Assembly: GCA_013153865.1 (NCBI GenBank)
Contig: JAADDR010000054.1
Span: forward strand, 1 to 43,980
Reading direction: 5' to 3'
DNA: 43,980 bases
From: Chlorobiota bacterium
GTDB lineage: Bacteria; Bacteroidota; Bacteroidia; Bacteroidales; JAADGE01
The position numbers and the translations under genes were made by a program. Each line of letters opens with the position of its first letter. Positions within the stretch are counted from its first letter, which is position 1. The notes under the pieces were generated by a model. It ran no database searches. It was not told the origin of the DNA and saw nothing but the letters and a program-made list of their open reading frames with translations. Shown here piece after piece: positions 1-10,700 of the stretch.

Positions 1-3000
1 AACAACTTATTTTCAGTTTTCAACACAAAAAAAAGTTATCCGGATTTCAACAACCGAGAAGATGCAATTCTTTTTTTTCTTAAAGAAAGCCGTAAACCGG
101 AATTTTTATTGCAACTGAAAACCGAAGAAGAAAAAAACAAATGGCTTAATATGGTTTTATGCGGAATAAAAGACACGCAATACGGTTTACTTTCCATGAT
201 AAAACAACGCGTTAAAGAACATCCGGATAAAATATTATTCAAAGGAAAACGCAAATCTCAAAATTTTGAATGGACATACGAACAAGTTTTTCATTCCGTA
301 AAAGAAACAGCGGCATTTATATACAAAATAAAACCCGAAAAACCGCGAGTAGCTTTGTTCATGAGCAACAGCGTAGAAACTGCCGTAACAGATTTGGCAT
401 GTTTGTCTTTTGATATTTTTAACACGCCTCTCAATATTCATTTTAACAAAGACACATTGTCTTACATAATCAAAAAAACAGATATAAACATTATTATTAC
501 GGATACTCCTCAAAGACTGAGAATTGCAGCATCCGCAATAAAAGACATTGATAAAGACATTAAAATCGCGGTAACCGACATAAACTCGTCAAAACTTAAA
601 GATGCTGATTTTTTTTTAGCGAGAGAACGTAAAAAAATAACTCTGAAAGAAGCCGAAAAAATACTTGCCGAAAGAAAAATAAAACCGATTAATCACGTTG
701 TTACGACCATGTTTACATCCGGAAGCACAGGCATGCCAAAAGGTGTTTCGTTTTCGATGTATAACATAATAAGCAAACGATTTGCAAGAGCATTAGCATT
801 ACCGAATGTAGGAAATAACGAAAAATTAATTTGTTACCTGCCTTTATTTCATACATTCGGCAGATATTTAGAACTTACGGGAAGTATTTTCTGGGGAGGC
901 ACATACGTATTTGCCGGAAATTCATCTTCGGATACTCTGCTGTCGTTATTTCCTAAAGAAAACCCCACCGGTTTTATAAGCGTTCCGGTAAGATGGATGC
1001 AACTTTATGAAGCCTGCATAAAAAAACTTGACGGAACGGAAAATAAAAAAGAACAAGAAGACGCGGTAAGGAGCATTGTCGGAAAAAATTTACACTGGGG
1101 ATTATCCGCCGCCGGTTATCTTGACCCGAAAATATTTCGTTTCTTCCATAAACACGGTATATCTCTGAACAGCGGCTTCGGAATGACCGAAGCAACCGGA
1201 GGGATAACAATGACACCCTCTTTCGAATACAAAGAAAACTCCACGGGAATTCCGCTTCCTGGTATCAAAACACAACTGAAAAAAAACGGAGAACTGCAAA
1301 TAAGCGGTCATTACGTCGCACGATATCTTGAAGATGCCGGACCGGACGATATTATCCCTTATCCTGAAGAAGAAGATTATAAACTGCCGACAGGCGATAT
1401 ATTCAGAATAGATAAAGACGGGCATCACGAAATAATAGACCGTGTTAAAGACATATATAAAAACAATAAAGGTCAAACGGTAGCACCTCTTAAAATAGAA
1501 AAGAAATTTACGGGTGTTCCGGGCATAAAAAAAACTTTTTTAGTCGGCGACGGTAAACCTTATAATGTTTTGCTTATTGTTCCGGACAAAAACGACCCCG
1601 TAATGAAAGCTTCATCTAAAGACGAAAATATAAACGAATATTTTCATCAAATAGTTATGACTGCCAATAAAGATCTTGCTCCTTACGAAAGAGTTATAAA
1701 TTTCAGTATCCTTGAAAGAGATTTCTCGAAAGAAAAAGGAGAACTTACGCCTAAAGGATCTTTTAAAAGAAAAATCATAGAAAAAAACTTTGCACCTCTA
1801 ATCAAAGACTTATACAAATCAAATCATATAACTTTTAATTTTAAAAGCTTTAAAGTATTAATACCGAGATGGTTTTACAGAGATATCGGAATATTGGAAA
1901 CCGACATAATAAAAACAAAAAAAGGACTTTATAATAAAACCGACAACAAATATCTTCGTATCGAAAAAACCGACAAAAAAAATATATTCACTATAGGAGA
2001 TTTAAATTATACACTCAATGATCCAACTATTGATTTAGGACGTTTAATAAGACAACCTAAATTATGGACAGGAAATCCGGAATTGATAAACTTTTCGCCG
2101 TGCAAAGCAAGTTACGATACACCGTTTAAAAATTTTGCTCCGCAAATAAGTCTGCCGGAAAACAATACTAAAACATACAAAACCGAAGACATAGAACATT
2201 TGCCTCCTCTCGGCGATTTTGATCTTATTGTACTAAACCGGTTAATTTCGCAAACATTACACGGCGAAACAAAAACGGTACTGAAAAGTCTTAAAGAAAT
2301 CGAAACCATATTCGGAGAATACGAAAAAAACAAAGCCGAAATTATTCGCCGGCGATTAGAAGCTTTAGCATATCACAAAAACGAAAACATACGCATAGAA
2401 GCATACAGAATTTTACTGACAAAAGACCCCGAACCGGATTTTGCGGAACTTCTTCCGGCATTTATAAACTCGGGAAAAACTTTCTTAAACGAATACAGCA
2501 TTAACCTTCTGGCAAAATCGTCTTTTTCTCTCAGACAATTAGATATACTGAGAAAACGAATGTTTATTTACCGAACAACCATTAACTGGCCTGCCGATAA
2601 AAACACGATAAAACAATTCGATAATATTTTTAAACTTTTACTTAAATTCGGCATCAATCACCCTAAATACTATAAATCGCTGAGAGCAGAATTTGCATCA
2701 TGGATTTTACTCAAAAAAGAACCTGTATTATCAAAAAAAGCAAAAAAATATTTCTTTGAACTTTACGAAGGATTCGAAAAATATATCACAAAAAAATCAG
2801 GAAAAATAACTGAAAACAAATTAGCGGAAAAACTCATATTCGATGACGGCATTACCGATAAAGACCAAAAAGAACTTATCTCGAAATTAGCCGCAAGCCA
2901 CACCCTTAAACAAGCAATATTTCTGATTTACGACGATTTCAACTTTAAATTCGAAAACGTTCCGGAAAAAGGAATATGGGTATCGCGAATTAAAAGCTAT

Positions 3001-4521
3001 CGCGACACGCGACATTACAGAATGAGCATAAATACTTTTAAAGGAAAACATTACAACCTTCATATAAGCATAGACAAAACACTGAAAACATCAAAAGGTT
3101 TGGAAACACTGTTCAGACAAATTGCTTTGGCGGGATACCCGTTCGATTTACCGGTAGTTCCGCGTTTCGGATGCAGCAATCACTCCGAAAAAATATCAAT
3201 ATCAAGTTATTTAAGCATGCTTACGGCATGGGATAAAATTCGAACTCTTGCCGAAGTTCAAGCATCCGGACATGTAGAACAGGCAAACACCTGGCGAAAA
3301 ATATATATCAGATCCGTAAGTGCATTTTACAAAGCATGGGATTACGGAGGCAGAGAAATATTACCCGGATTTATCTCACCCAACAATACCGCTCTCCCCG
3401 AAAACGACTTCTCCGACAATGCTCTTATTATTTCCCTTTCCGGATGGAGATATATCGAAAACAAAAGCAGCTTATTTTCGGCAATTTATCAAAATTACTA
3501 TCGGCAAGTTACGGCTCATTATCCGATACTGAAACGTTTTCTGAAAATAAGATGGATTTTTCACGCATGCATAGAAGCTTTCGGAAAAGAAAAAGGTTTA
3601 AAAATATTAAAAGAACTTTACGAAGAACTTAATAAAACAAAAACACATACCGAAAACGAAACAATTATTAAAAAAAATCTTAACGATTATCTTAAAACAT
3701 ACAAAAGCAAAGAATATCTGCCTCTGGCTCTATTTAACGCAATAGACAGATATACGGGATGGAAAAAGAAAAATCCGGCGGCAACCCCGGCTGCAAAACA
3801 TCAAACAATATCGGAATTGTACGATTTATACGCTTTAAAAAAATATCCGGAAATTGTAAGATACCGGTTTTACAGAGATACATATTTTAAAGAAGCCGAA
3901 GATGACGTAAAACATGCTTTCGATAAATTATTGGATAAAATGACCGAAAACATAAATATGCTTCCGGTTCAACTTACGGAATTATCCGGTTTACAAGAAG
4001 CTCTGAAAAATAAAACCGATAAAAAGATTTTTGAAAAAATGGTTTTTCCCGACATAAAAAGAAAACAAAAAATCGATATAATGACCGTAGGGAAAAAAGA
4101 CGAAGAACATGTTATAGTAAAATCAATTTTGAAAGACAAAGACAAAGTGGAATACATAATGAGAGAACCGCTCGAAGCAGCGGAAGTAGGAGAATTATAC
4201 AAACTGTTTTACAAAGAAAATTATCCGAAAGAAATATCCAAACCCGACAAACATTACATAGTTTTAGACTCCAACGAATTACTTATAGGAGGACTATGTT
4301 ACAAAGAACTTGAAGAAAACGTAGTATTAATAGACGGCATGGCAGTAACATCTACACTTCAAGGAAAAGGAATAGGTTCCGCCATGATGGAAGATTTCTT
4401 TACAAGAATGAAAATGAAAGGCAAAAAAATAATAAAAGCACACTTTCTGTTCGGCAATTATTATCTTAAACATAATTTCGTAATCGATAAAAAATGGGGA
4501 GCACTGGTTAAAGAATTATAA
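1..4521 (+). CDS. AMP-forming acyl-CoA synthetase-like protein with C-terminal GNAT domain (5' truncated)
   Basis: The frame is open from base 1, so the gene begins before the window; the TTG at 109 used by the ORF track is not a convincing start. At least 1506 residues are visible. The first ~600 resemble an adenylate-forming ligase: the phosphate-binding loop TSGSTGMPKGV (near base 715), the A5-type motif GFGMTEATGG (near 1175) and the A7/A8-type stretch TGDIFRIDKDG...DRVKDIYK (near 1395-1455). Such enzymes activate a carboxylic (often fatty) acid as acyl-AMP. About 700 following residues are not recognised; part looks alpha-helical and HEAT-like (RRRLEALAYHKNENIRIEAYRILL). The last ~110 residues look like a GNAT acyltransferase, with acetyl-CoA loop QGKGIGSAMM. 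The fusion suggests that activated acyl groups are made and transferred by one polypeptide, which is inference. It ends TAA and converges on the giant adhesin gene. Confidence 0.85.
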   Translation, partial: NNLFSVFNTKKSYPDFNNREDAILFFLKESRKPEFLLQLKTEEEKNKWLNMVLCGIKDTQYGLLSMIKQRVKEHPDKILFKGKRKSQNFEWTYEQVFHSVKETAAFIYKIKPEKPRVALFMSNSVETAVTDLACLSFDIFNTPLNIHFNKDTLSYIIKKTDINIIITDTPQRLRIAASAIKDIDKDIKIAVTDINSSKLKDADFFLARERKKITLKEAEKILAERKIKPINHVVTTMFTSGSTGMPKGVSFSMYNIISKRFARALALPNVGNNEKLICYLPLFHTFGRYLELTGSIFWGGTYVFAGNSSSDTLLSLFPKENPTGFISVPVRWMQLYEACIKKLDGTENKKEQEDAVRSIVGKNLHWGLSAAGYLDPKIFRFFHKHGISLNSGFGMTEATGGITMTPSFEYKENSTGIPLPGIKTQLKKNGELQISGHYVARYLEDAGPDDIIPYPEEEDYKLPTGDIFRIDKDGHHEIIDRVKDIYKNNKGQTVAPLKIEKKFTGVPGIKKTFLVGDGKPYNVLLIVPDKNDPVMKASSKDENINEYFHQIVMTANKDLAPYERVINFSILERDFSKEKGELTPKGSFKRKIIEKNFAPLIKDLYKSNHITFNFKSFKVLIPRWFYRDIGILETDIIKTKKGLYNKTDNKYLRIEKTDKKNIFTIGDLNYTLNDPTIDLGRLIRQPKLWTGNPELINFSPCKASYDTPFKNFAPQISLPENNTKTYKTEDIEHLPPLGDFDLIVLNRLISQTLHGETKTVLKSLKEIETIFGEYEKNKAEIIRRRLEALAYHKNENIRIEAYRILLTKDPEPDFAELLPAFINSGKTFLNEYSINLLAKSSFSLRQLDILRKRMFIYRTTINWPADKNTIKQFDNIFKLLLKFGINHPKYYKSLRAEFASWILLKKEPVLSKKAKKYFFELYEGFEKYITKKSGKITENKLAEKLIFDDGITDKDQKELISKLAASHTLKQAIFLIYDDFNFKFENVPEKGIWVSRIKSYRDTRHYRMSINTFKGKHYNLHISIDKTLKTSKGLETLFRQIALAGYPFDLPVVPRFGCSNHSEKISISSYLSMLTAWDKIRTLAEVQASGHVEQANTWRKIYIRSVSAFYKAWDYGGREILPGFISPNNTALPENDFSDNALIISLSGWRYIENKSSLFSAIYQNYYRQVTAHYPILKRFLKIRWIFHACIEAFGKEKGLKILKELYEELNKTKTHTENETIIKKNLNDYLKTYKSKEYLPLALFNAIDRYTGWKKKNPAATPAAKHQTISELYDLYALKKYPEIVRYRFYRDTYFKEAEDDVKHAFDKLLDKMTENINMLPVQLTELSGLQEALKNKTDKKIFEKMVFPDIKRKQKIDIMTVGKKDEEHVIVKSILKDKDKVEYIMREPLEAAEVGELYKLFYKENYPKEISKPDKHYIVLDSNELLIGGLCYKELEENVVLIDGMAVTSTLQGKGIGSAMMEDFFTRMKMKGKKIIKAHFLFGNYYLKHNFVIDKKWGALVKEL

Positions 4522-4566
4522 ACCGTAGCATTCTGACATTGTTTTACCGAAATACCCTGAACTAAA

Positions 4567-4601
4567 ATAATAAAATCCGGCAAATTGCCGGATTTTATTA
4601 T
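4567..4601. terminator. Bidirectional rho-independent terminator between convergent genes
   Basis: This is a perfect 35-base palindrome with CCGGCAA/TTGCCGG around a single central A, flanked by AAAAT and ATTTTATTAT. On both strands the GC stem is followed by a T-rich run. It lies between the 3' ends of the synthetase gene (+) and the giant repeat-protein gene (-), so it probably ends both transcripts. Confidence 0.85.
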
Positions 4602-4622
4602 CTACAATCATTATAACCGGCT

Positions 4623-7600
4623 CTATCTCAACAGTGTAACACTTCCGTATTTCTTATCAGGACGACCGTTTTTGTAAATAACCGAAACTTTCCAGACATA
4701 AACGTCTTGCGGTGCCAATACGCCGTCCACATAACCGTCCCAACCTATGCAAATATCATTACTTGTAAATATTTTTTCTCCCCAACGGTTGTATATTTCA
4801 AGTTGATAATCTACTACACCGTATGCTTTTGGATAGAAAACATCATTCAAATTATCATTATCCACAATATATTTATCTCCGCAAGGATATACACCTCCGT
4901 TAGGACCGTTGGGATTAGGCGTAAATGCCGTCGGAAAAACAATCATACCGGAGTCTTGAACAATTACGGCATCGTGAATTGTTTTTGACTCAAAACAATC
5001 ATGGTCGCTCCAAACATTTAAAGTTATATCATACAATCCCGGAGACGAATACAGGTGCATCGGATTTTCTTCGGCAAGTTCGGGATTTGTATCTAAAGTA
5101 GAACCGTCGCCGAAATCCCAATAATATCTGCTTCCGTAATCGGAATAATTATAACATGATATTTGTTGATCCGGCAACATTACCAATCTGGGCGACACAT
5201 CAAAATCAACAACCGGTCTCGGATAAACAATAACGGTATCGGTTCTTGAATAATACGGATTCGATTGAGTTCCGCAAGCATCATTCCATGCAATTATTGT
5301 AGGATGATATACTCCCGGTTCGTCATAAACAAATACAGGATTGTTTTCTCTTGTAAATGTATCTGTATAATTCTGGTCGTTAATATCATAGAATCGCCAT
5401 AATACCGAATCGGCATAATAAACTCTGTCGTCAAACTCTACAAGTAAATCCTGACATCCTTGTGCTATCAAAGAACCGTCATCGTAAGAGAACGGACAAG
5501 GCGGCAATACCACAACCGTATCTCTGTAAACGCCGTCGCATTGTCCGGAACTTGTTCCGGTAAGAGTTATCACAAATGTTCCGGGTTCGTCGTATCGGAA
5601 ATCAAACGATCCTACAAACTCAGTATCATATCTGTTTTCGTTATTCCAACCGAAATCCCACAAATAAGAATCCAGATTAGTATCACTTCGGTTTTCGAAT
5701 GTAAATATCGCATTAGGTATTCTTCTTTCGTGAGAACCACCTATTTGGAATTCCACATCCGGAACGGCATAAGCCGTAACCGTTGATTGGAAAGTATCGG
5801 TACATTGTGTTTCGTAATCTATCGCAACAAGATAAATTGTATAAACGGAATCAGTACTTCCCGTATTAGTAAATACGTGAGTAATATCATCATTAACATC
5901 ATAAGTCGTTCCTACATAATTATCTTCCACTCTCCAACGGAATTCGTCGGGTTCGGTTAATCCGGGATAATAATCCGATGTGTTCGTAATAGTAACGGTA
6001 TCCGGAGCGCAGAATGTCGTCGGGTCTGTTTCGAATCTTGCAATAGGCGGTAAATTATATCTTATCATAACGGTATCCCTTGACTGACAATTTCCGTTAT
6101 CTACAAACCATTCGAAATAATTATCTCCGGGTTCGAGATCGTTTACAACGGTATTCCAAAGAGTATTGTCAACTATTGTTCCTCCTCCGAGGCCTACAAC
6201 AGTCCACACTTCATTAGCACCTTCCATATGCTGAGCATTCATTTGATGAGTTCTTTCGCACAATACTGCATCATCTCCGGCATCTACAAATATGGAATCG
6301 TTTGTTATAAGCACGTCGTCATATGCCGAGTAACCTACAAAACTTACAGTCCAACGATATACATTAGTTCCCTGATTAATGCCTCTTACTATTGTCTTCG
6401 GGTCGTGAATATCGTCAAATACTCCGCCTCCGCTTACAATAGACCAAGTTTGAGAACTTGCTCCTATTTCCGAACGTGCGTTAAGTTTAGCCGTATCGGT
6501 ACAAACTATTTGGTCGGCACCGGCATCCGGTATAAAGTTGGCAACTGTTATTGCTACATCGTCAGAAGACGAACAACCGTTTGTTTTGGTAACCGTCCAT
6601 GTAAACCGGTTTACACCTGTAGGCATATTATCAACATAAGAAGTCGGACTTGTAAGGTCTGCTATATTTCCGCTTCCGGAAAGTATAGACCATTGTCCGG
6701 TACCGTCTGCCGGCAATTCTGCTTCAAAATAAGTTGAAGTAGTAAGAGGCGGTAATGTTTGGTCTTCTCCCGCATAAGCATCAAAATCATTATTTATAAT
6801 TTGAACCAAATCGCCTCCGTTATCACATCCGTTTTCGTAAACGGTCCAGCGGAAAGTATTAACTCCTCTTTGTAAATTTGTTACAAGACTGTTAAATGCC
6901 GAAGGAGTTTGAACCACACCAGGTCCGCCTGCCGTTGTCCATATTCCGTAACCTCCGTTTTGAGGTTGGTCTCCGGAAAGATTTGTATAATCTTGACAAA
7001 CCGCCTGGTCAGCTCCCGCAGTAGCTGTTACCACATTATTAGTAATTACCACGTTATCGGCATCGGTACAAGTTAAGTTGGTAACAGTCCAAGTTAAAGT
7101 ATTTGTACCTTTTACCAATCCGGTAACGGTAGAGCCGTAATAAGTCGGGTCGGTAACCGTTCCCGCTCCCGCCGTTATAGTCCAAACACCCGTTCCGGCT
7201 ATCGGATTTTCGGCAGAAAGCGTAGCTTCCGAATGACATACAAATTGGTCGCCTCCGGCATGTGCATGAACTAAATTATTTGTTATAATAACTTCGTCCC
7301 AAGCCGAACATCCGTTTTTGTAAACAGTCCAACGGAAAGTATGCGGCGAATTATCCTGCAAACCGTTAACAACCGTTGTATTTGAGGTAGGTGTAACAAT
7401 TGTTACTCCGGGTCCGGAGAAACTCCAAATACCCCATCCGGGTGACGGGTCTTGTGCTTGCAATGTTACTGTTGTATCGCAAACTTCTTGGTTAAATCCC
7501 GCACTTGTGTAGAAAGAGTTTTCGGAAACTTGGACTTCATCTTGGTCGGTACATCCGTTACCGGAAACAGTCCACCTGAACACGTTAACTCCGGCACCTT

Positions 7601-7718
7601 GTCCGGTAACAACCGTTTCGTTGTTGCTCGGAGTTAATATCGTACCCGAACCGCTTACTAATGTCCATAATCCGCTTTCGCCGGGATATAATTCGTTGGC
7701 AACAAGATTAGCATCATT
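4623..7718 (-). CDS. C-terminal part of giant T9SS-secreted repeat protein, separated by an in-frame TGA
   Basis: These 1031 codons are in the same frame as the 4730-codon ORF upstream; only the TGA at 7719-7721 divides them. The ORF-track start at 7583 is a GTG inside a beta-strand motif (NVFRWTV) and is not credible. The part holds the rest of a PKD/Ig-like repeat, six more such repeats, four PKD domains (one with the classic YYWDFGDGS) and a ~100-residue C-terminal domain. That last domain has the gliding/T9SS type-B pattern: FPTAFTPN, NLNDVFYP, YNRWGEKIF, GWDGYVDG and a final GSVTLLR. Proteins with this domain cross the outer membrane by type IX secretion. Alone, this fragment would have no signal peptide and could not be exported. 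It stops with TAG next to the palindromic terminator. Either it is the dead end of a broken gene or it is joined to the upstream part by readthrough or sequence correction. Confidence 0.8.
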   Translation of the reverse strand, partial: NDANLVANELYPGESGLWTLVSGSGTILTPSNNETVVTGQGAGVNVFRWTVSGNGCTDQDEVQVSENSFYTSAGFNQEVCDTTVTLQAQDPSPGWGIWSFSGPGVTIVTPTSNTTVVNGLQDNSPHTFRWTVYKNGCSAWDEVIITNNLVHAHAGGDQFVCHSEATLSAENPIAGTGVWTITAGAGTVTDPTYYGSTVTGLVKGTNTLTWTVTNLTCTDADNVVITNNVVTATAGADQAVCQDYTNLSGDQPQNGGYGIWTTAGGPGVVQTPSAFNSLVTNLQRGVNTFRWTVYENGCDNGGDLVQIINNDFDAYAGEDQTLPPLTTSTYFEAELPADGTGQWSILSGSGNIADLTSPTSYVDNMPTGVNRFTWTVTKTNGCSSSDDVAITVANFIPDAGADQIVCTDTAKLNARSEIGASSQTWSIVSGGGVFDDIHDPKTIVRGINQGTNVYRWTVSFVGYSAYDDVLITNDSIFVDAGDDAVLCERTHQMNAQHMEGANEVWTVVGLGGGTIVDNTLWNTVVNDLEPGDNYFEWFVDNGNCQSRDTVMIRYNLPPIARFETDPTTFCAPDTVTITNTSDYYPGLTEPDEFRWRVEDNYVGTTYDVNDDITHVFTNTGSTDSVYTIYLVAIDYETQCTDTFQSTVTAYAVPDVEFQIGGSHERRIPNAIFTFENRSDTNLDSYLWDFGWNNENRYDTEFVGSFDFRYDEPGTFVITLTGTSSGQCDGVYRDTVVVLPPCPFSYDDGSLIAQGCQDLLVEFDDRVYYADSVLWRFYDINDQNYTDTFTRENNPVFVYDEPGVYHPTIIAWNDACGTQSNPYYSRTDTVIVYPRPVVDFDVSPRLVMLPDQQISCYNYSDYGSRYYWDFGDGSTLDTNPELAEENPMHLYSSPGLYDITLNVWSDHDCFESKTIHDAVIVQDSGMIVFPTAFTPNPNGPNGGVYPCGDKYIVDNDNLNDVFYPKAYGVVDYQLEIYNRWGEKIFTSNDICIGWDGYVDGVLAPQDVYVWKVSVIYKNGRPDKKYGSVTLLR

Positions 7719-7721
7719 TCA
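7719..7721 (-). other. In-frame TGA stop interrupting the giant repeat protein
   Basis: The reading is ...GADVITC-TGA-NDANLVANEL. Aligned to sibling repeats (for example VCADSTDLLA), the TGA occupies the variable residue just after the first conserved Cys. Spacing on both sides is normal, so this is a point change and not a frameshift. TGA serves as the stop of the genes ending at 35658, 41061 and 43100, so code reassignment is unlikely. Confidence 0.9.
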
Positions 7722-10700
7722 GCAAGTTATAACATCCGCACCCGCCAATGCTTCAACCATATTATTTGTAATAACAACATCATCGTAATTAGAGCATCCT
7801 TCTTTTGTTATCGTCCATCTTAATGTATTGTCTCCTTTTAACAAGCCGTAAACTCTTGCCGTAGGACTTGTCGGGTCGTCAAACGAGCCGCCGCCAGCCC
7901 AAATACTCCAAGCACCGGTACATCCTTGTACAGGAATATTTCCGAGCAGGTCTGCAGAATCCGTACATATTACGTTCGGACCGGCAACACTTGCGCTTGC
8001 ATCATAAAGATTATTAGTTACAACCAAATCGGCATAATCAGAACAAGTTCCGTTACTGATTGTCCATCTGAATTTATTTTCGCCTTTATTCAAGTTTGTA
8101 ACTTCAGTATTATATAAAGCTGTATTTGTAATAATTCCGGTTCCTGCGGCAACGGTCCATACTCCGCTTTCGCCGGACTGAGGTTCATTACCGTTAAGAT
8201 AAGCTGTTGTACCGCAAACACTTATACTGTCACCAACAACAGCTGACACAGAATTATTAGTAACAGTAACTATTGCCGATGAAGTACATGTTCCGTTTGA
8301 AATAGTCCATCTGTATTGATTTATGTCAGGTCCTATATTTCTAACCGTAGTAGTATTTCCGGTTGAATTATCGAAAATACCGCTTCCTGCGGCAACGGTC
8401 CATACTCCGGAACCTGTAGTAGGCGGATTTCCGCTTATAACGGTATAATCCAAGCATATTTCCTGATCTGAACTTACCGTTGCCGGAGACGGAGTATTAT
8501 CATAAATACTTACATCATCGGAATTAGAACATGTTCCTCTGGTAACAGTCCATGTCAGTCTGTTTTCTCCTCCGGATAATCCCGAAACCGAAGTATTATA
8601 TAAAGTCGGGTCGGCAAATATTCCGCTTCCTCCGGTTACCGTCCACATACCTGTTTCTCCGGCACCGGGTTGGTTTCCGTTTAATGCGGGATAATCAGAA
8701 CCGCAAATTTCATCGTCCATACCCGCCGAAGCAAATACAAGTTCATTCATTATCAATACATCGTCATAAGATTCGCATATTCCTTCGGTAACTGTCCACC
8801 TGAAAGTATTGCCTCCCGAACCGAGACCTGTTACCAATGTATTGTAATTACTCGGGTTTGCAATTATTCCGGCACCTCCGAGTCTTGTCCATATACCTTC
8901 TCCTACGGAAGGATTATTTCCGGAAAGGACAACCGTTCCGTCGCAAACCGTTTGGTCGGCACCTGCATCGGCAGGAGTAGGTGTATCATTGGAGATTGTA
9001 ACTACATCCCATGCCGAGCATCCTCCTTTTGTTGCAGTCCATTTAAAGATATTAGAACCGGATGCAAGATTTCTTACAACCGTATTATATAAGGTTGCAT
9101 TATCAAATACCGGAGTTCCGGCAGAGTTAACGATAGTCCAAATTCCTGTTCCGGGAGCGGGATTATCGGCAGATAAAACGGCTGTATCCGTACAGAGCGA
9201 TGCATCTAATCCGGCATCAGTAGTTATGGTATTGTTATCTATAACGATATCATCATAAGTAGAACATACGGAGTTTGATATTGTCCATCTGAATGTATTA
9301 GATCCCGAACCTATATCATAAGCCGTAGTAATGTTAGAGGTAGGATCCGCAATAGTAGCGGTTGCCCCGAACTCTTTAGTCCAAATTCCGGTTTCTCCCG
9401 AACCGGGGGCATTACCTACAAGAGTGTAAACAGAACTGCATATTTCAACATCCGGAGAAACTAATGCTACCGTCGGAGAAAGATTTGTTATTACAACCGT
9501 ATCGGCAGCAGAACAGGTTCCGTTTGATAAAGTCCATACTAATCTGTTATCGCCTTGGACTAATCCGATAACATCGGTATTATATTGAGTGTCGTTAATA
9601 AATGAAGCTGTTCCTCCGGCTACGGTCCACAATCCTGATTCGCCGGTATGAGGAGCCAATGCTGCAAGGGTTGTTGATGTTCCGCATATCGAACGGTCAA
9701 CACCTGCATTTACATCGGTAATTTCATTATTGTTTATGATTACCTCATCGGAATTAGAACAAGCGCCTTCCGTAATAGTCCAAGTAAATATATTAACTCC
9801 TTTACTTAATCCCGTAACGGTTGAATTATAGAAAGTCGGATTTGTAATTACTCCGCTTCCGCCGGAACGAGTCCATATTCCGGAAGCAGAACCCGGATTA
9901 TTTCCTGCAAGTGTTGTATTATCCGAACATAAATCTTGGTCTAATCCGGCATTTACGAATACTTCGTTGTTTGTTACCACTACGTCGTCATAATCCGAGC
10001 AACCTGCGTAGCTTTGATGCCAACGCAAAGTATTCGGTCCGGGAGCCAATCCGGATACGGTAGTATTAAACATTGAAGCATTTGCAAAAGTTCCCGAACC
10101 TATTGCTTCCCAATATCCTGTTCCGGGATAAGGATCCGCCGCCATTAATGATGCTGTTCCGTCGCATGTTGACATATCGGTTCCGGCATCGGCAACGACA
10201 TCGTTAAATGTTATTGTTACTTGATCTTCCGCCGAACAAGATGCGTTTGTAACAGTCCAAGTAAATATTGCGGAACCGTTTGATAAGCCGGTAACCGTAG
10301 TGTTCGGCAAGGTACTGTTTGTAATTACTGCAGTAATACCTCCTGTTTGAGTCCAAGCACCTGTTTCTCCGGCTGCGGGACTGTTTCCTGATAATGTAAC
10401 GTTATCAACACAAGTTGATTGGTCGGGTCCGGCATTTACAACAGGCAGATTATTGTTTATTGTAACATCGTCATAATTGGTACATCCTGATTCCGTAACC
10501 GTCCATCTGTAAATATTTGTACCTTGTCCTATATCGGAGACGTAAGTTCCGTTGGAAGAAATATCGGTAAATGTTCCGCTGCCCGTAACAACCGACCAAA
10601 CACCCGATCCGGGAGCGGGATTATTTGCTCCCATATACGTAAAGTTATCACACAAGTCTTGCGTTGCTCCGGCATTTGCAACCGGATTTACATAGGTTAC

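Noticed and set aside
7581-7583. GTG at 7583 as the start of a separate 986-aa gene
   Set aside because: It lies in the middle of a conserved beta strand (NVFRWTV), has no signal peptide, and the frame continues upstream to the TGA.
7719-7721. TGA read as a sense codon (reassigned code) or selenocysteine
   Set aside because: TGA ends the genes at 35658, 41061 and 43100, one of them in an ATGA overlap. No hairpin or selenoprotein context was recognised, and sibling repeats have ordinary variable residues at this place.
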